Of a DNA stretch of 64,000 nucleotides, positions 37,485-47,910 are shown piece by piece. Each line of letters begins with the position of its first letter. Position 1 is the stretch's first letter. The DNA lies in contig NZ_BCUS01000007.1 of NCBI RefSeq assembly GCF_001591345.1, positions 31,408-95,407 on the forward strand, read 5' to 3'. The translations under genes and the position numbers were made by a program. The DNA is from Variovorax boronicumulans NBRC 103145 (GTDB lineage: Bacteria > Pseudomonadota > Gammaproteobacteria > Burkholderiales > Burkholderiaceae_C). Under the pieces are notes generated by a model. That model saw only the letters and a program-made list of their open reading frames with translations. It searched no databases and was not told where the DNA came from.

Positions 37485-37502
37485 ATTGAACCCGGGTTCA
37501 AT
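37485..37502. promoter_or_regulatory. Perfect 18-bp palindrome
   Basis: ATTGAACCCGGGTTCAAT reads the same on both strands. It lies about 80 bases downstream of the strong sigma-54 match and 190 bases upstream of the weaker one. It has the form of a dimeric regulator site, possibly an enhancer-binding-protein site. Confidence 0.5.
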
Positions 37503-37682
37503 TAGGAAAGGTGTTCGCCACAGAATTTCAATGAGGGCGATAGCCATTCGGCATAGTCATTTCATCCGGGGACAATTACGCGAGCGCGAGCTTTTCAATT
37601 TAACAGAAACACGAATAGAAGTTCCTTGTTTTCCGAGGAACTTTACTCGGCAGAGGGGTTCAGAATAAATAAAACATTTGCC

Positions 37683-37698
37683 CGGTTCATTCTTTGCT
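37683..37698 (+). promoter_or_regulatory. Weaker sigma-54-like site
   Basis: CGGTTCATTCTTTGCT keeps GG and GC with a 10-base gap and a good TTTGCT -12 box, but the -24 box is poor (CGGTTC). Its start would be about 145 bases before prkA. Confidence 0.3.
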
Positions 37699-37851
37699 TT
37701 ATGCTGATTGAACCGATTGTGTAGATAGTGTGTAAGGGAGTTTTCCACGGCATACGGCCATGGGCGGGGCCCCTCTTCCAAGAGGAGCGACGCAGTCTCT
37801 GGCTGTAGGCATCGGGGTCAAAAGCCCCGCCGACCTGAAGGAGGCGCGACC

Positions 37852-39774
37852 ATGGACGTGATCAGCAACTTTGCAGCCCGCTACGAACGCACCCGCGAGG
37901 AAGTTCTCTCGCTGCAGGAATATCTGGATATCTGCAAACGCGATCCGACGGCATATGCAACGGCCTCCGAACGAATGCTCCAGGCCATTGGCGAGCCGGA
38001 ACTGGTAGATACCCGCAATGACCCCCGTCTTTCGCGCATCTTCGCGAACAAGGTCATCAAGATCTATCCGGCGTTCAAGGAGTTCTATGGCATGGAAGAT
38101 GCCATCGAGCAGGTGGTGTCCTATTTCCGCCACGCCGCGCAGGGACTGGAAGAAAAGAAGCAAATCCTTTACCTGCTGGGGCCCGTCGGCGGCGGCAAGA
38201 GCTCGATCGCGGAGCGCCTGAAGCAGCTCATGGAGCACGTGCCCTTCTATGCGATCCACGGCTCCCCGGTGAACGAATCGCCCCTCGGGCTCTTCGACAC
38301 CCTCGAAGACGGCGAGATCCTCGAAAAAGAGTACGGCATCCCCGTGCGCTACCTGAACCGCATCCTGTCGCCCTGGGCCGTCAAGCGCCTCGAGGAGTAC
38401 GGCGGCGACATCCGCCAGTTCAAGGTGGTCAAGCGCTACCCCTCGGTGCTGCGCCAGATCGCGGTCGCCAAGACCGAGCCGGGCGACGAGAACAACCAGG
38501 ACATCTCTTCACTGGTCGGCAAGGTCGACATCCGCAAGCTCGAGACCTACGCCCAGGACGACCCCGACGCGTATGCCTACTCCGGCGGCCTGTGCCTGGC
38601 GAACCAGGGCCTGCTCGAGTTCGTGGAAATGTTCAAGGCCCCGATCAAGGTGCTGCACCCGCTGCTCACGGCCACGCAGGAAAGCAACTTCAAGGGCACC
38701 GAAGGCTTCGGCGCCATTCCCTTCGACGGCATCGTGCTGGCCCACAGCAACGAGAGCGAGTGGAAGGCGTTCCGCAACAACAAGAACAACGAGGCTTTCC
38801 TCGACCGGATCTACATCGTGAAGGTGCCGTACTGCCTGCGCGCCTCCGAAGAGATCAAGATCTACGAGAAGCTGGTGCGCAACTCCTCGCTGGCCAAGGC
38901 CCCGTGCGCGCCCGGCACCTTGCGCATGATGGCGCAGCTGTCGGTGCTCACGCGCCTGAAGGAGCCCGAGAACTCCAGCACCTTCAGCAAGATGCAGGTG
39001 TACGACGGCGAGAACCTGAAGGACACCGACCCCAAGGCCAAGTCGATCCAGGAGTACCGCGACTACGCGGGCGTCGACGAAGGCATGAGCGGCGTCTCCA
39101 CGCGCTTCGCCTTCAAGATCATCTCCAAGGTCTTCAACTTCGACAGCACCGAGGTGGCCGCCAACCCGGTGCACCTGATGTATGTGCTCGAACAGCAGAT
39201 CGAGCGCGAGCAGTTTCCGCCGGAAACCGAGCAGAAGTACATCAGCTACATCAAGGAGCTGCTGGCGCCGCGCTATGCCGAGTTCATCGGCAAGGAAATC
39301 CAGACCGCCTACCTCGAGAGCTACAGCGAGTACGGCCAGAACATCTTCGACCGCTACGTGACCTACGCCGACTACTGGATCCAGGACCAGGAGTTCCGCG
39401 ACGTGGACACCGGCGAAGTGTTCGACCGGGCCTCGCTCAACGGCGAGCTCGAGAAGATCGAGCGCCCCGCCGGCATCGGCAACCCGAAGGACTTCCGCAA
39501 CGAGATCGTCAACTTCGTGCTGCGCGCACGGGCCGGCAACGCGGGGCGCAACCCGGCGTGGACCAGCTACGAGAAGCTGCGCGCAGTCATCGAGAAGAAG
39601 ATGTTCTCCAACACCGAAGAGCTGCTGCCGGTGATCAGTTTCAACACCAAGAGCAGCGCCGACGAGCAGAAGAAGCACGAAGACTTCGTGACCCGCATGG
39701 TCGAGAAGGGCTACACCGCCAAGCAGGTCCGGCTTCTGTGCGAGTGGTACCTGCGGGTGCGCAAGAGTTCATAG
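37852..39774 (+). CDS. prkA: PrkA-family serine protein kinase (YeaG)
   Basis: 640 residues, the usual size. The N-terminal AAA+ domain has Walker A GPVGGGKSS (110-118) and SELP-like downstream motifs. The C-terminal PrkA kinase domain contains YDGENLKDTDPKAKS and the KxxF-rich end. AAGGAGG lies about eight bases before the ATG. YeaG is linked to nitrogen starvation and stationary-phase survival in E. coli. It is the first gene of the conserved trio prkA-yeaH-spoVR. The biochemical role of the trio is still poorly known. Confidence 0.95.
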   Translation: MDVISNFAARYERTREEVLSLQEYLDICKRDPTAYATASERMLQAIGEPELVDTRNDPRLSRIFANKVIKIYPAFKEFYGMEDAIEQVVSYFRHAAQGLEEKKQILYLLGPVGGGKSSIAERLKQLMEHVPFYAIHGSPVNESPLGLFDTLEDGEILEKEYGIPVRYLNRILSPWAVKRLEEYGGDIRQFKVVKRYPSVLRQIAVAKTEPGDENNQDISSLVGKVDIRKLETYAQDDPDAYAYSGGLCLANQGLLEFVEMFKAPIKVLHPLLTATQESNFKGTEGFGAIPFDGIVLAHSNESEWKAFRNNKNNEAFLDRIYIVKVPYCLRASEEIKIYEKLVRNSSLAKAPCAPGTLRMMAQLSVLTRLKEPENSSTFSKMQVYDGENLKDTDPKAKSIQEYRDYAGVDEGMSGVSTRFAFKIISKVFNFDSTEVAANPVHLMYVLEQQIEREQFPPETEQKYISYIKELLAPRYAEFIGKEIQTAYLESYSEYGQNIFDRYVTYADYWIQDQEFRDVDTGEVFDRASLNGELEKIERPAGIGNPKDFRNEIVNFVLRARAGNAGRNPAWTSYEKLRAVIEKKMFSNTEELLPVISFNTKSSADEQKKHEDFVTRMVEKGYTAKQVRLLCEWYLRVRKSS

Positions 39775-39855
39775 CGGACAGCGGGAACAACGGGCGCGTG
39801 CGCAGGACCTAACCAGCGCACCACCCACCGTTTTGCAAGGAGCTTTGAAAACATC

Positions 39856-41148
39856 GTGGCCATCCTGCAGCAGATCATCGATCGTCGGCTCTCGGGCAAG
39901 AACAAGTCCATCGGCAACCGCGAGCGCTTCCTTCGGCGCTACAAGGGCCAGATCCAGGAGGCGGTGCGGCGCGCGGTCAGCGGACGCAACATCCGCGAGC
40001 TGGAGCAAGGCGAAGACGTGACCCTGCCGCGCCACGATGTCTCCGAGCCGGTGTTCGGCCACGCGCGCGGCGGTGACCGCGAGTACGTGCACCCCGGCAA
40101 CCAGGAATACCTCAAGGGCGATCGCATCGCGCGCCCCGAGGGCCAGGGCGGCGGTGGCTCGGGCAGCGGCGAGGCCAGCGACAGCGGCGAAGGCGAGGAC
40201 GACTTCGTCTTCCGCCTCACGCGCGAGGAGTTCATGCGCGTCTTCTTCGACGACCTTGCGCTGCCCCACCTCGTGCGCACCCAGATCGCCGAAGTGCCCG
40301 AATGGAAGAGCCATCGCGCCGGCTTCACCAGCGACGGCTCGCCCAACAACCTGCACGTGGTGCGTTCGATGCGCGGCGCGCTGGCGCGGCGCATTGCGCT
40401 GGGTGGCGAACCGCGCAAGGAACTCAAGCGCCTGGAGGCGCACCTCCTGGTGCTGAAAGCGCATCCACAGGCCGAGACCGCGCTGATCCAGAAGGAAATC
40501 CGCGAGACCGAGGACCTCATCGCCGAGCTGCGCCGCACCATGCGGCACGTGCCCTACATCGACCCGATCGACCTGCGCTACCGCAACCGCGTGAAGACGC
40601 CCGTGCCCAGCGCCAAGGCCGTGATGTTCTGCCTCATGGACGTGTCGGGCTCGATGGACGAGGCGCGCAAGGACATGGCCAAGCGCTTCTTCATGCTGCT
40701 GTACCTGTTTCTCACGCGGCACTACGAGCGCATCGACCTCGTGTTCCTGCGCCACCACACGCAGGCGCAGGAAGTGACCGAAGAAGAGTTCTTCCACGCC
40801 ACCGAGACCGGCGGCACGGTGGTGTCAAGCGCGCTGGTGCTCATGGACGAGATCATCAAGGCCCGCTACGCCAGCGGCGAATGGAACGTGTACGGCGCCC
40901 AGGCCAGCGACGGCGACAACTGGCACCAGGACAGCGGCCGTTGCCGCGAACTGCTGGTCGACAACATCCTGCCCGTGGTGCGCTACTACGCCTACGTGCA
41001 GGTGGCCGAGACCGAGCAGAACCTGTGGCAGGAGTACCAGCAGCTCGAAGGCGTGGCGCCCAACTTCGCCATGCGCAAGGTATCGGACGCGCAGGACATC
41101 TACCCGGTGTTCCGCGACCTGTTCAAGAAGGAAGGGGTGCCCACATGA
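39856..41148 (+). CDS. yeaH: YeaH/YhbH family (DUF444) VWA-domain protein
   Basis: 430 residues from a GTG at 39856 (AILQQIIDRRLSGKNKSIGNRERFLRRY is the family N-terminus). A Gly/Ser linker lies at about 97-112. The C-terminal von Willebrand factor A domain has the metal-binding DVSGS at 262-266. It is partner of PrkA in most genomes; YhbH is needed for sporulation in Bacillus. The stop overlaps the spoVR start (ATGA), so the two are translationally coupled. Confidence 0.93.
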   Translation: MAILQQIIDRRLSGKNKSIGNRERFLRRYKGQIQEAVRRAVSGRNIRELEQGEDVTLPRHDVSEPVFGHARGGDREYVHPGNQEYLKGDRIARPEGQGGGGSGSGEASDSGEGEDDFVFRLTREEFMRVFFDDLALPHLVRTQIAEVPEWKSHRAGFTSDGSPNNLHVVRSMRGALARRIALGGEPRKELKRLEAHLLVLKAHPQAETALIQKEIRETEDLIAELRRTMRHVPYIDPIDLRYRNRVKTPVPSAKAVMFCLMDVSGSMDEARKDMAKRFFMLLYLFLTRHYERIDLVFLRHHTQAQEVTEEEFFHATETGGTVVSSALVLMDEIIKARYASGEWNVYGAQASDGDNWHQDSGRCRELLVDNILPVVRYYAYVQVAETEQNLWQEYQQLEGVAPNFAMRKVSDAQDIYPVFRDLFKKEGVPT

Positions 41149-42719
41149 TCACCACCGAACGCCCTCCCGGAGCCCCTGTCCTGCCGCGCAGCACCGACCT
41201 GCCCACCTCCCGCCTCGAACGCCTGCCCAGCCCGTCCGACTGGACCTTCGAGCTCATCGAGACGTACCACACCGAGATCGCCAAGACCGCGAGGAGCTTC
41301 GGCCTGGACACCTACCCGAACCAGCTCGAGGTGATCACGGCCGAGCAGATGATGGACGCCTACGCCAGCGTGGGCATGCCCATGATCTACAGGCACTGGT
41401 CGTACGGCAAGCAGTTCATCTCCACCGAGAAGAACTACAAGCGCGGCCACATGGGGCTGGCCTACGAGATCGTCATCAACTCCGATCCGTGCATTGCCTA
41501 CCTCATGGAAGAAAACACCATGGCCATGCAGGCCCTGGTGATCGCGCATGCGGCCTACGGGCACAACAGCTTCTTCAAGGGCAACTACCTGTTCCGCATG
41601 TGGACCGACGCGTCGTCGATCATCGACTACCTCGTCTATGCGCGGCACTACATCGCCGAGTGCGAGGAACGCCACGGCCTCGACGCAGTGGAAGACCTGC
41701 TCGACTCCTGCCACGCGCTCATGAACTACGGCGTCGACCGCTACCGCCGTCCGCAGAAGCGTTCGCTGGCGCAAGAGAGCGCGCAGCGCACCGACCGCGA
41801 GCGCCACATGCAGCAGCAGGTGAACGACCTGTGGCGCACGCTGCCGCGCAAGAGCGAACAAGCGGCCGAGTCGGAAGCCGCGCGCCGCTTTCCGCCCGAG
41901 CCGCAGGAGAACCTGCTCTATTTCATCGAGAAGAACGCCGCCCTGCTCGAGCCGTGGCAGCGCGAGGTGGTGCGCATCGTGCGCAAGATCGCGCAGTACT
42001 TCTACCCGCAGCGCCAGACCCAGGTCATGAACGAAGGCTGGGCCACCTTCTGGCACTACACGCTGCTCAACACCATGTACGACCGCGGCCAGCTGGACGA
42101 CGGCTTCATGATGGAATGGCTCAGCTCGCACACCAGCGTGGTGTTCCAGCCGCCCGTGGGCCATCGCGCCTACAGCGGCATCAACCCCTATGCGCTGGGC
42201 TTCAAGATGTTCACCGACCTGCGTCGCGTCTGCGAAAAGCCGACCGACGAAGACCGCCGCTGGTTCCCCGACTTCGCGGGCACCGACTGGGTCAAGACGC
42301 TCGACTACGCGATGCGCAACTTCAAGGACGAGAGCTTTGTCGGCCAGTTCCTCAGCCCGAAGACGATGCGCGATTTCCGCCTGTTCTCGATCCGCGACTA
42401 CCAGAGCGAATCGGAGCTTGAGGTGTCGGCCATCCACGACGACAGCGGCTACCAGGCGCTGCGCGAATCGCTGTCACGCCAGTACGACATCGGCAACCGC
42501 GAGCCCGACGTCCAGGTCTGGAGCGTGGCCACGCGCGGCGACCGCTCGCTCACGCTGCGCCACACGCAGCGCAATAACCTGCCACTGAACGACAACGCCG
42601 AAGAGGTGCTCAAGCACGTCGCGCGGCTGTGGGGCTTCGACGTGCACCTCGAAAGCATCGACAGCGCAGGCCGGGTCAGCCGCAGCTGGAAGGCTGCCGC
42701 ACCCAAGCAGACCTACTGA
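41145..42719 (+). CDS. spoVR: SpoVR family protein (YcgB)
   Basis: 524 residues. The start at 41145 is set by the ATGA overlap with yeaH. Family motifs: FGLDTYPNQLEVITAEQMMDAY, MPMIYRHWSYGKQF, MEENTMAMQALVIAHAAYGHNSFFKGNY, MNEGWATFWHYTLLNTMYDRG and YNIG/YDIGNREPDVQVW. Named after a Bacillus spore-cortex gene, it is also common in non-sporulating proteobacteria with PrkA and YeaH. Its biochemical role is unknown. Confidence 0.94.
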   Translation: MITTERPPGAPVLPRSTDLPTSRLERLPSPSDWTFELIETYHTEIAKTARSFGLDTYPNQLEVITAEQMMDAYASVGMPMIYRHWSYGKQFISTEKNYKRGHMGLAYEIVINSDPCIAYLMEENTMAMQALVIAHAAYGHNSFFKGNYLFRMWTDASSIIDYLVYARHYIAECEERHGLDAVEDLLDSCHALMNYGVDRYRRPQKRSLAQESAQRTDRERHMQQQVNDLWRTLPRKSEQAAESEAARRFPPEPQENLLYFIEKNAALLEPWQREVVRIVRKIAQYFYPQRQTQVMNEGWATFWHYTLLNTMYDRGQLDDGFMMEWLSSHTSVVFQPPVGHRAYSGINPYALGFKMFTDLRRVCEKPTDEDRRWFPDFAGTDWVKTLDYAMRNFKDESFVGQFLSPKTMRDFRLFSIRDYQSESELEVSAIHDDSGYQALRESLSRQYDIGNREPDVQVWSVATRGDRSLTLRHTQRNNLPLNDNAEEVLKHVARLWGFDVHLESIDSAGRVSRSWKAAAPKQTY

Positions 42720-42726
42720 GACGCTG

Positions 42727-42890
42727 CGATACAAAGAGAGCAGCTGTCTATCAGCCGTTCACCCCAGCAGAGCGTGCCCTCGTGCGCAGGGCACCGGGTG
42801 CTTCCCGCAGCGAAATCAAGGAGGAGCCGAAGGCGGGGGACATTCGCGGAGGGAAGTACCCGGTGTCCTGCGCACGCCCCCCCGAAAAAC
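42727..42890 (+). repeat. Composite dispersed repeat, copy C (unit 2 only)
   Basis: A degenerate linker (42727-42781) leads to unit 2 at 42782-42875, with 25-bp arms 42782-42806 and 42851-42875 (23 of 25 match). Unit 1 is missing; it would fall inside spoVR. The end motif CCCCGAAAAAC is at about 42881-42890. It separates the convergent spoVR and aroQ genes. Confidence 0.82.
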
Positions 42891-43331
42891 TCAGGGAACC
42901 AGCGCAGCAATCGCCAGCGTGTACCCCTTCACCCCCAGCCCCACGATGATCCCGCGCGCCGCAGGCGAGATGTACGAATGGTGGCGAAACTCCTCGCGCG
43001 CATGCACGTTCGAGATGTGCAGCTCGATCAGCGGCACGCTCGCCCCCTTGATGGCGTCGTGCAGCGCGATCGACGTGTGGGTGTAGGCGCCCGGGTTCAT
43101 CACCACGCCCAGCATGTTGCCGGCGGCCACTTCGCGGCCCGCCTCCTGGACCCAGTCGATCAGCACGCCTTCGTGGTTCGACTGGCGGCATTCGATCTCC
43201 ACGCCGAGCTTGGCACCCGTTTCCTTGCACAGGCGTTCGACGTCGGCGAGCGTGTCGCGACCGTACTGTTCGGGCTCGCGCGTGCCGAGCAGGTTGAGGT
43301 TGGGGCCGTTGAGAACGAGGATTTTCTTCAT
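42891..43331 (-). CDS. aroQ: 3-dehydroquinate dehydratase, type II
   Basis: 146-residue dodecameric enzyme of the shikimate pathway: 3-dehydroquinate to 3-dehydroshikimate. Signatures: [18 protein letters not shown] (active-site Arg and Tyr), NPGAYTHTS, and [17 protein letters not shown] with the catalytic Glu and His. The reading begins [11 protein letters not shown], so the start is certain. It stands convergent to spoVR, with a dispersed repeat between. Confidence 0.95.
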   Translation of the reverse strand: MKKILVLNGPNLNLLGTREPEQYGRDTLADVERLCKETGAKLGVEIECRQSNHEGVLIDWVQEAGREVAAGNMLGVVMNPGAYTHTSIALHDAIKGASVPLIELHISNVHAREEFRHHSYISPAARGIIVGLGVKGYTLAIAALVP

Positions 43332-43375
43332 GATGGATCGGTGAAAGAAGCAGACGGATGCAGGAAGAAGGCCGA

Positions 43376-44374
43376 TTATGGTCGCGCTGCAGACCGCGCC
43401 CGCCGCGCCGAAGGCGACACCGCCGCGGTCGAGCCCACGTAGTGGTTGTACGAGCCGATGTCTGCCACGCAGCGCGCCATGAGGTCAACGAACGCGCGCA
43501 GCTTCTGCCCCATGTAGCGCTGCCGCTGGTAGGCGCAGTACAGCCGCCGCGCCTCCGGCGGCCACTGCGGCAGCACTGGCACCAGCACGCCCTGCGCCAC
43601 CTCGGGCCCGGCGAAGAACACCGGCAGCGGCGCAATGCCCAGGCCGTCGATGCAGAAGGTCTTCATCACCCAGTGGTCGTTGGTCTCGAAGGCCGGCTCC
43701 GTGCGCACCACATGGCGCCCCGAGGCCTGCTGCGACACCAGCCGCAGCGGCGACGGCGGCCCCGAGGGCTCGCGCATCGCGATCATCCGGTGCTGCGCCA
43801 GCGCCTCGGGTGTCAGCGGCGTGCCGTGCCGCGCCAGGTACTGCGGGCTGGCATACAGGCCGTAGGCCAGCCGGCCCAGCAGCTTGGCGACCAGGTCCGG
43901 CAGGTCGGGCGGCGCCGAGCCCACATAGCAGTCGACCTCGCCGATCCGCGGGGCCTGCGCGCCATTCGCCACGTCGAGCTGGCAGCGCACGTTCGGATGC
44001 GATTCGAGAAAGATTCGCACCACATGACAGACGAAGGAGGTGCTGAACTGCGTGTCCGACAGCAGCGTGAGCCGCCCCGACACCCCGCCCGTGAGCTCCT
44101 GCACCTCGGTGCGCGCCATTTCCAGCCGGCCGCTCACCTCGCCGAGCAGCCCCTCGCAGCGTGCGAAGAACGCACGCCCGGCCTCCGTGGGCGCGATGCG
44201 GCGCGAGCTGCGCAACAGCAGCTGGGCGCCCAGCAGTTCCTCCAGCCGTGTGAGCTGCCGGCTCAGCGTGGCCTTCGACACGCCCGACAGGCTCTCGGCC
44301 TTGGTCAGGCTGCCGCTCTTCATCACGAGGACGAAGGCCTCGACCAGTGCGAGGTCGATGCGCCCTGCGCTCAT
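43376..44374 (-). CDS. LysR-family transcriptional regulator
   Basis: 332 residues. The N-terminal helix-turn-helix (about 8-66) includes [44 protein letters not shown] signatures. A periplasmic-binding-like effector domain follows (about 95-300) and a low-complexity tail ends it. It is divergent from the split Rieske oxygenase genes with a 171-base shared promoter region, so it is their likely regulator. The effector is unknown. Confidence 0.9.
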   Translation of the reverse strand: MSAGRIDLALVEAFVLVMKSGSLTKAESLSGVSKATLSRQLTRLEELLGAQLLLRSSRRIAPTEAGRAFFARCEGLLGEVSGRLEMARTEVQELTGGVSGRLTLLSDTQFSTSFVCHVVRIFLESHPNVRCQLDVANGAQAPRIGEVDCYVGSAPPDLPDLVAKLLGRLAYGLYASPQYLARHGTPLTPEALAQHRMIAMREPSGPPSPLRLVSQQASGRHVVRTEPAFETNDHWVMKTFCIDGLGIAPLPVFFAGPEVAQGVLVPVLPQWPPEARRLYCAYQRQRYMGQKLRAFVDLMARCVADIGSYNHYVGSTAAVSPSARRARSAARP

Positions 44375-44441
44375 GAATGCCCCCGCTGTGGAAGTCGTCG
44401 TTGCAGGAATGAAAAGGAGCGTCTTGGCATGGGGCTTTCAT

Positions 44442-44475
44442 CGGTGCGGCGGACACGCTACGGTAGGCGGCACCG
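44442..44475. promoter_or_regulatory. Inverted repeat in the LysR-oxygenase divergent region
   Basis: CGGTGC (44442-44447) and GCACCG (44470-44475) flank the middle of the promoter region between 43376-44374 and 44546-45220. A LysR-type binding role is possible; the evidence is position and symmetry only. Confidence 0.3.
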
Positions 44476-44545
44476 CCGACAAGGGCATGGCCGATGCTAT
44501 GCCGATTTGCGGCGCCCTTTCCCGCCGCCCCCACGATCAAGACCC

Positions 44546-45220
44546 ATGAATCCCTCAGCCACCTGGCATCCCGTCACGCCCTCCGCCGAGGTGCGCGCCG
44601 GCGCCAACATCGTCGCCGGCTTTGCGCAAGGCCAGGAGCTCGCACTGTGGCGCGCGGCCGATGGCTCGCCTCAGGCCTGGGAGAACCGCTGCCCGCACCG
44701 CAGCGTGCGCTTCACACTCGGCCAGGTGACCAGCGGCGACCGCCTGGCCTGCGCGTACCACGGCTGGCAGTACGAGGCCGGCAGCGGCGCGTGCGTGCGC
44801 ATCCCGGCGCACCCGGCCATGCCGGCACCGCGCAATGTCTGCGCCAAGACGTTCGCCACAGCGGATGCCGCGGGCATGCTGTGGGTGCGCCTCGCGGCCG
44901 ACGGCGCAGATGCGCCACCTGAACTGGCCGCCACCGTACCCACCGGCTGGCACCTCGCCCGCACGCTGACGCTGCGCGTGGCCGCGTCCGAGGTGCGCGC
45001 TGCGCTGGCGCCGCATGGCTTCGCGTCGACAGGAACGCCCGACGCGTGGCAAGGCACGCTGGGCGAATCGCCCGTCGCTGCGCTGCTGCTCGACGCCCAG
45101 CCGCAGCTGAGCTTCCTGCACCTGTGGACCGACGCAGCCCCCGGCTCCGATGCGATGGCCCGGGTGCACCGCGCGGCGCGCCAGCTGCGCAGCGACATCG
45201 AAGCCGCTGCATCGCCCTGA
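44546..45220 (+). CDS. Stand-alone Rieske 2Fe-2S protein of a split oxygenase
   Basis: 224 residues. Residues about 5-115 are a Rieske domain of the VanA type, with ligands C49, H51 (CPHR) and C69, H72 (CAYHGW). The order and spacing match the N-terminal domain of VanA-family oxygenases. About 100 further residues have no iron-site motif (no NxxDxxH). The catalytic domain is instead encoded by the next gene (45240), which lacks these ligands. Together they look like one Rieske oxygenase split in two. The gene starts an operon-like run that ends in formaldehyde oxidation genes. Confidence 0.82.
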   Translation: MNPSATWHPVTPSAEVRAGANIVAGFAQGQELALWRAADGSPQAWENRCPHRSVRFTLGQVTSGDRLACAYHGWQYEAGSGACVRIPAHPAMPAPRNVCAKTFATADAAGMLWVRLAADGADAPPELAATVPTGWHLARTLTLRVAASEVRAALAPHGFASTGTPDAWQGTLGESPVAALLLDAQPQLSFLHLWTDAAPGSDAMARVHRAARQLRSDIEAAASP

Positions 45221-45239
45221 ACAAGAAGAAAGAAGCAAC

Positions 45240-46085
45240 ATGCCCTTCGTCACCGACGATCCCAACATGCTCGACGACTGGCTCGTCGTCGGCCCCGCCT
45301 GCGGCTTGCCGCGCACGACGCGGCTGCTCGGCGAAACCCTGCACCTGCACGCCGATGCCGACGGCACACCGCACGCCCTCCTCTGCAACGACGCACTCAC
45401 CGTGCAATCGCGCTACGGCTTCCTCTGGGTCTGCCCCAGCGGCCGCCCGGCGCGCCCGCTGTTCGCCTTCCCCGAACACGACGAACCCGGCCGCCGCATC
45501 GTCGACTGCGGCGGGCTCGGCGTGGCCGTGTCGGGCCTGCGCGTGATCGAGAACTTCCTGGACATGGCGCACTTTCCCTTCGTGCACCCCGACTACCTCG
45601 GCAAGGTGCCGCACACCGAAGTGGCCAAGTACAACGTCGAGGTCGACGCCGCCACCGACGAGATCTGGGCCACCGACTGCCGCTTCTGGCAGCCGCGCGC
45701 CTCCGCCGCCCACGACACCGGCAGCGAGGTGTTCTACAAGTACCGCGTGATGCAGCCCTTCTCGGCCATGCTCTACAAGTCGAGCCACCGGCCCGACAAG
45801 CTCGACGCCATCGGCCTGTTCCTGCAGCCGGTGGACGACGAGCACGTCATCGCCCACACGCTGCTGGCCTACTTCGACGACGTGTCGAGCGACGCCGAGC
45901 TCATCGCCTTCCAGCACACGATCTTCGGGCAGGACAAGCCGATCCTGGAGAACCACGCCTTCAAGCGCATGCCGCTCGAAGGCCGCGCCGAGACGCCCAC
46001 GCGCGGCGACACCACCTCCGTCACCTACCGCCGCTGGCTGCGCGAGCGCGGCATGCGCTTCGGCACCGCGAGGGCCGCCGCATGA
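45240..46085 (+). CDS. Catalytic subunit of split Rieske oxygenase, lacking its own Rieske cluster
   Basis: 281 residues. The first 70 keep the outline of a VanA-type Rieske domain (DDWLVVGPACGLP, RLLGETLHLHADADGTPHALL, SRYGFLWVCPSG), but the segment with both Cys-x-His and Cys-x2-His pairs is gone. The mononuclear iron site is intact: ENFLDMAHFPFVH with H111 and H116, and D232 in FGQDKPILENH as probable third ligand. The C-terminal SVTYRRWLRERG is typical of VanA/DdmC-type demethylases. It must receive electrons from another protein, most simply the preceding gene product 19 bases upstream. Confidence 0.85.
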   Translation: MPFVTDDPNMLDDWLVVGPACGLPRTTRLLGETLHLHADADGTPHALLCNDALTVQSRYGFLWVCPSGRPARPLFAFPEHDEPGRRIVDCGGLGVAVSGLRVIENFLDMAHFPFVHPDYLGKVPHTEVAKYNVEVDAATDEIWATDCRFWQPRASAAHDTGSEVFYKYRVMQPFSAMLYKSSHRPDKLDAIGLFLQPVDDEHVIAHTLLAYFDDVSSDAELIAFQHTIFGQDKPILENHAFKRMPLEGRAETPTRGDTTSVTYRRWLRERGMRFGTARAAA

Positions 46086-46732
46086 CCGTCAGGCTCTACG
46101 ACTACCCGCTCTCGGGCAACTGCTTCAAGGTGCGGCAGATGCTGCTGTGGCTCGGCGTGGACCACGCGAGCGTGCCGGTCGATTTCCATCCGGGGCGCGA
46201 GCACAAGTCCGCGACGTTCCTTGCCACCATCAACCCGCTCGGCCAGCTCCCGGTGATCGACGACGAAGGCTTCGTGCTGCGCGACGCGCAGGCCATCCTG
46301 GTCTACCTCGCGAGCCGCTACGACGACCCACGGCAGCGCTGGTACCCCGCCGACCCGAAGCTGCGCGGCCAGGTCGCGATGTGGCTCGCCATGGCCGACG
46401 AGATCACGCGCACCGCCTCGGCCGCCCGGCTGCACGACGCGCTGGGCTACACGCACCTGGACATCGAGACCTGCCGGCGCGGCGCGCGCGCGGCCTTCCG
46501 CGTGCTCGACGACCACCTGGCCGAGCAACACGCCGCCACCGGCCTGCGCTGGCTCGTGGCCGCACCCGAGCCGACCATTGCCGACCTTGCCTGCTTTCCG
46601 TACGTGGCGCTGGCGGGCGAAGGCGGCATCTCGCTCGACGAGTTTCCCGCGCTGCGCCGCTGGGTCTGGGACTTTCGTCACCTGCCGGGCTTTGTGGGCA
46701 TGTCGGGTATCTTCCCGGCTGGCCCCGCCTGA
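46082..46732 (+). CDS. Glutathione S-transferase
   Basis: 216 residues. The N-terminal thioredoxin-like domain (about 1-80) has [25 protein letters not shown]; the helical C-terminal domain has [13 protein letters not shown]. Its ATG overlaps the stop of the split oxygenase subunit (ATGA), so it is made together with it. A role in handling the oxygenase substrate or a reactive product is likely; the specific reaction is unknown. Confidence 0.9.
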   Translation: MTVRLYDYPLSGNCFKVRQMLLWLGVDHASVPVDFHPGREHKSATFLATINPLGQLPVIDDEGFVLRDAQAILVYLASRYDDPRQRWYPADPKLRGQVAMWLAMADEITRTASAARLHDALGYTHLDIETCRRGARAAFRVLDDHLAEQHAATGLRWLVAAPEPTIADLACFPYVALAGEGGISLDEFPALRRWVWDFRHLPGFVGMSGIFPAGPA

Positions 46733-46784
46733 AGGCTCGCCTGAGTATCCTTGTCCCCTTCCGCTCTCTGAAGAACCGAATCCC

Positions 46785-47891
<1,107 letters not shown>

Positions 47892-47910
47892 GGCCGAGGA
47901 GGCGCCCGCC

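Larger units (their letters stand above)
37196..37851. other. 656-base AT-richer leader upstream of prkA
   Basis: No convincing gene. From about 37400 the base composition drops well below the surrounding coding DNA. It holds a 9-bp hairpin after dnaJ (37209-37231), a sigma-54 promoter match (37399-37414), an 18-bp perfect palindrome (37485-37502), an AAGTTCCT/AGGAACTT hairpin (37619-37643), a weaker sigma-54-like site (37683-37698), and two leader hairpins near 37772-37785 and 37813-37829. Confidence 0.6.

Noticed and set aside
37486..37668. Small 60-codon frame in the prkA leader
   Set aside because: It has no ribosome site, no family resemblance, and covers hairpins; it is more likely non-coding leader.
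37772..37829. Possible riboswitch in the prkA leader (GAGGAGCGACGC with hairpins recalls SAH riboswitches)
   Set aside because: Only a short string fits; the rest of the SAH consensus and pairing is not found and the gene has no link to S-adenosylhomocysteine. Kept only as leader hairpins.
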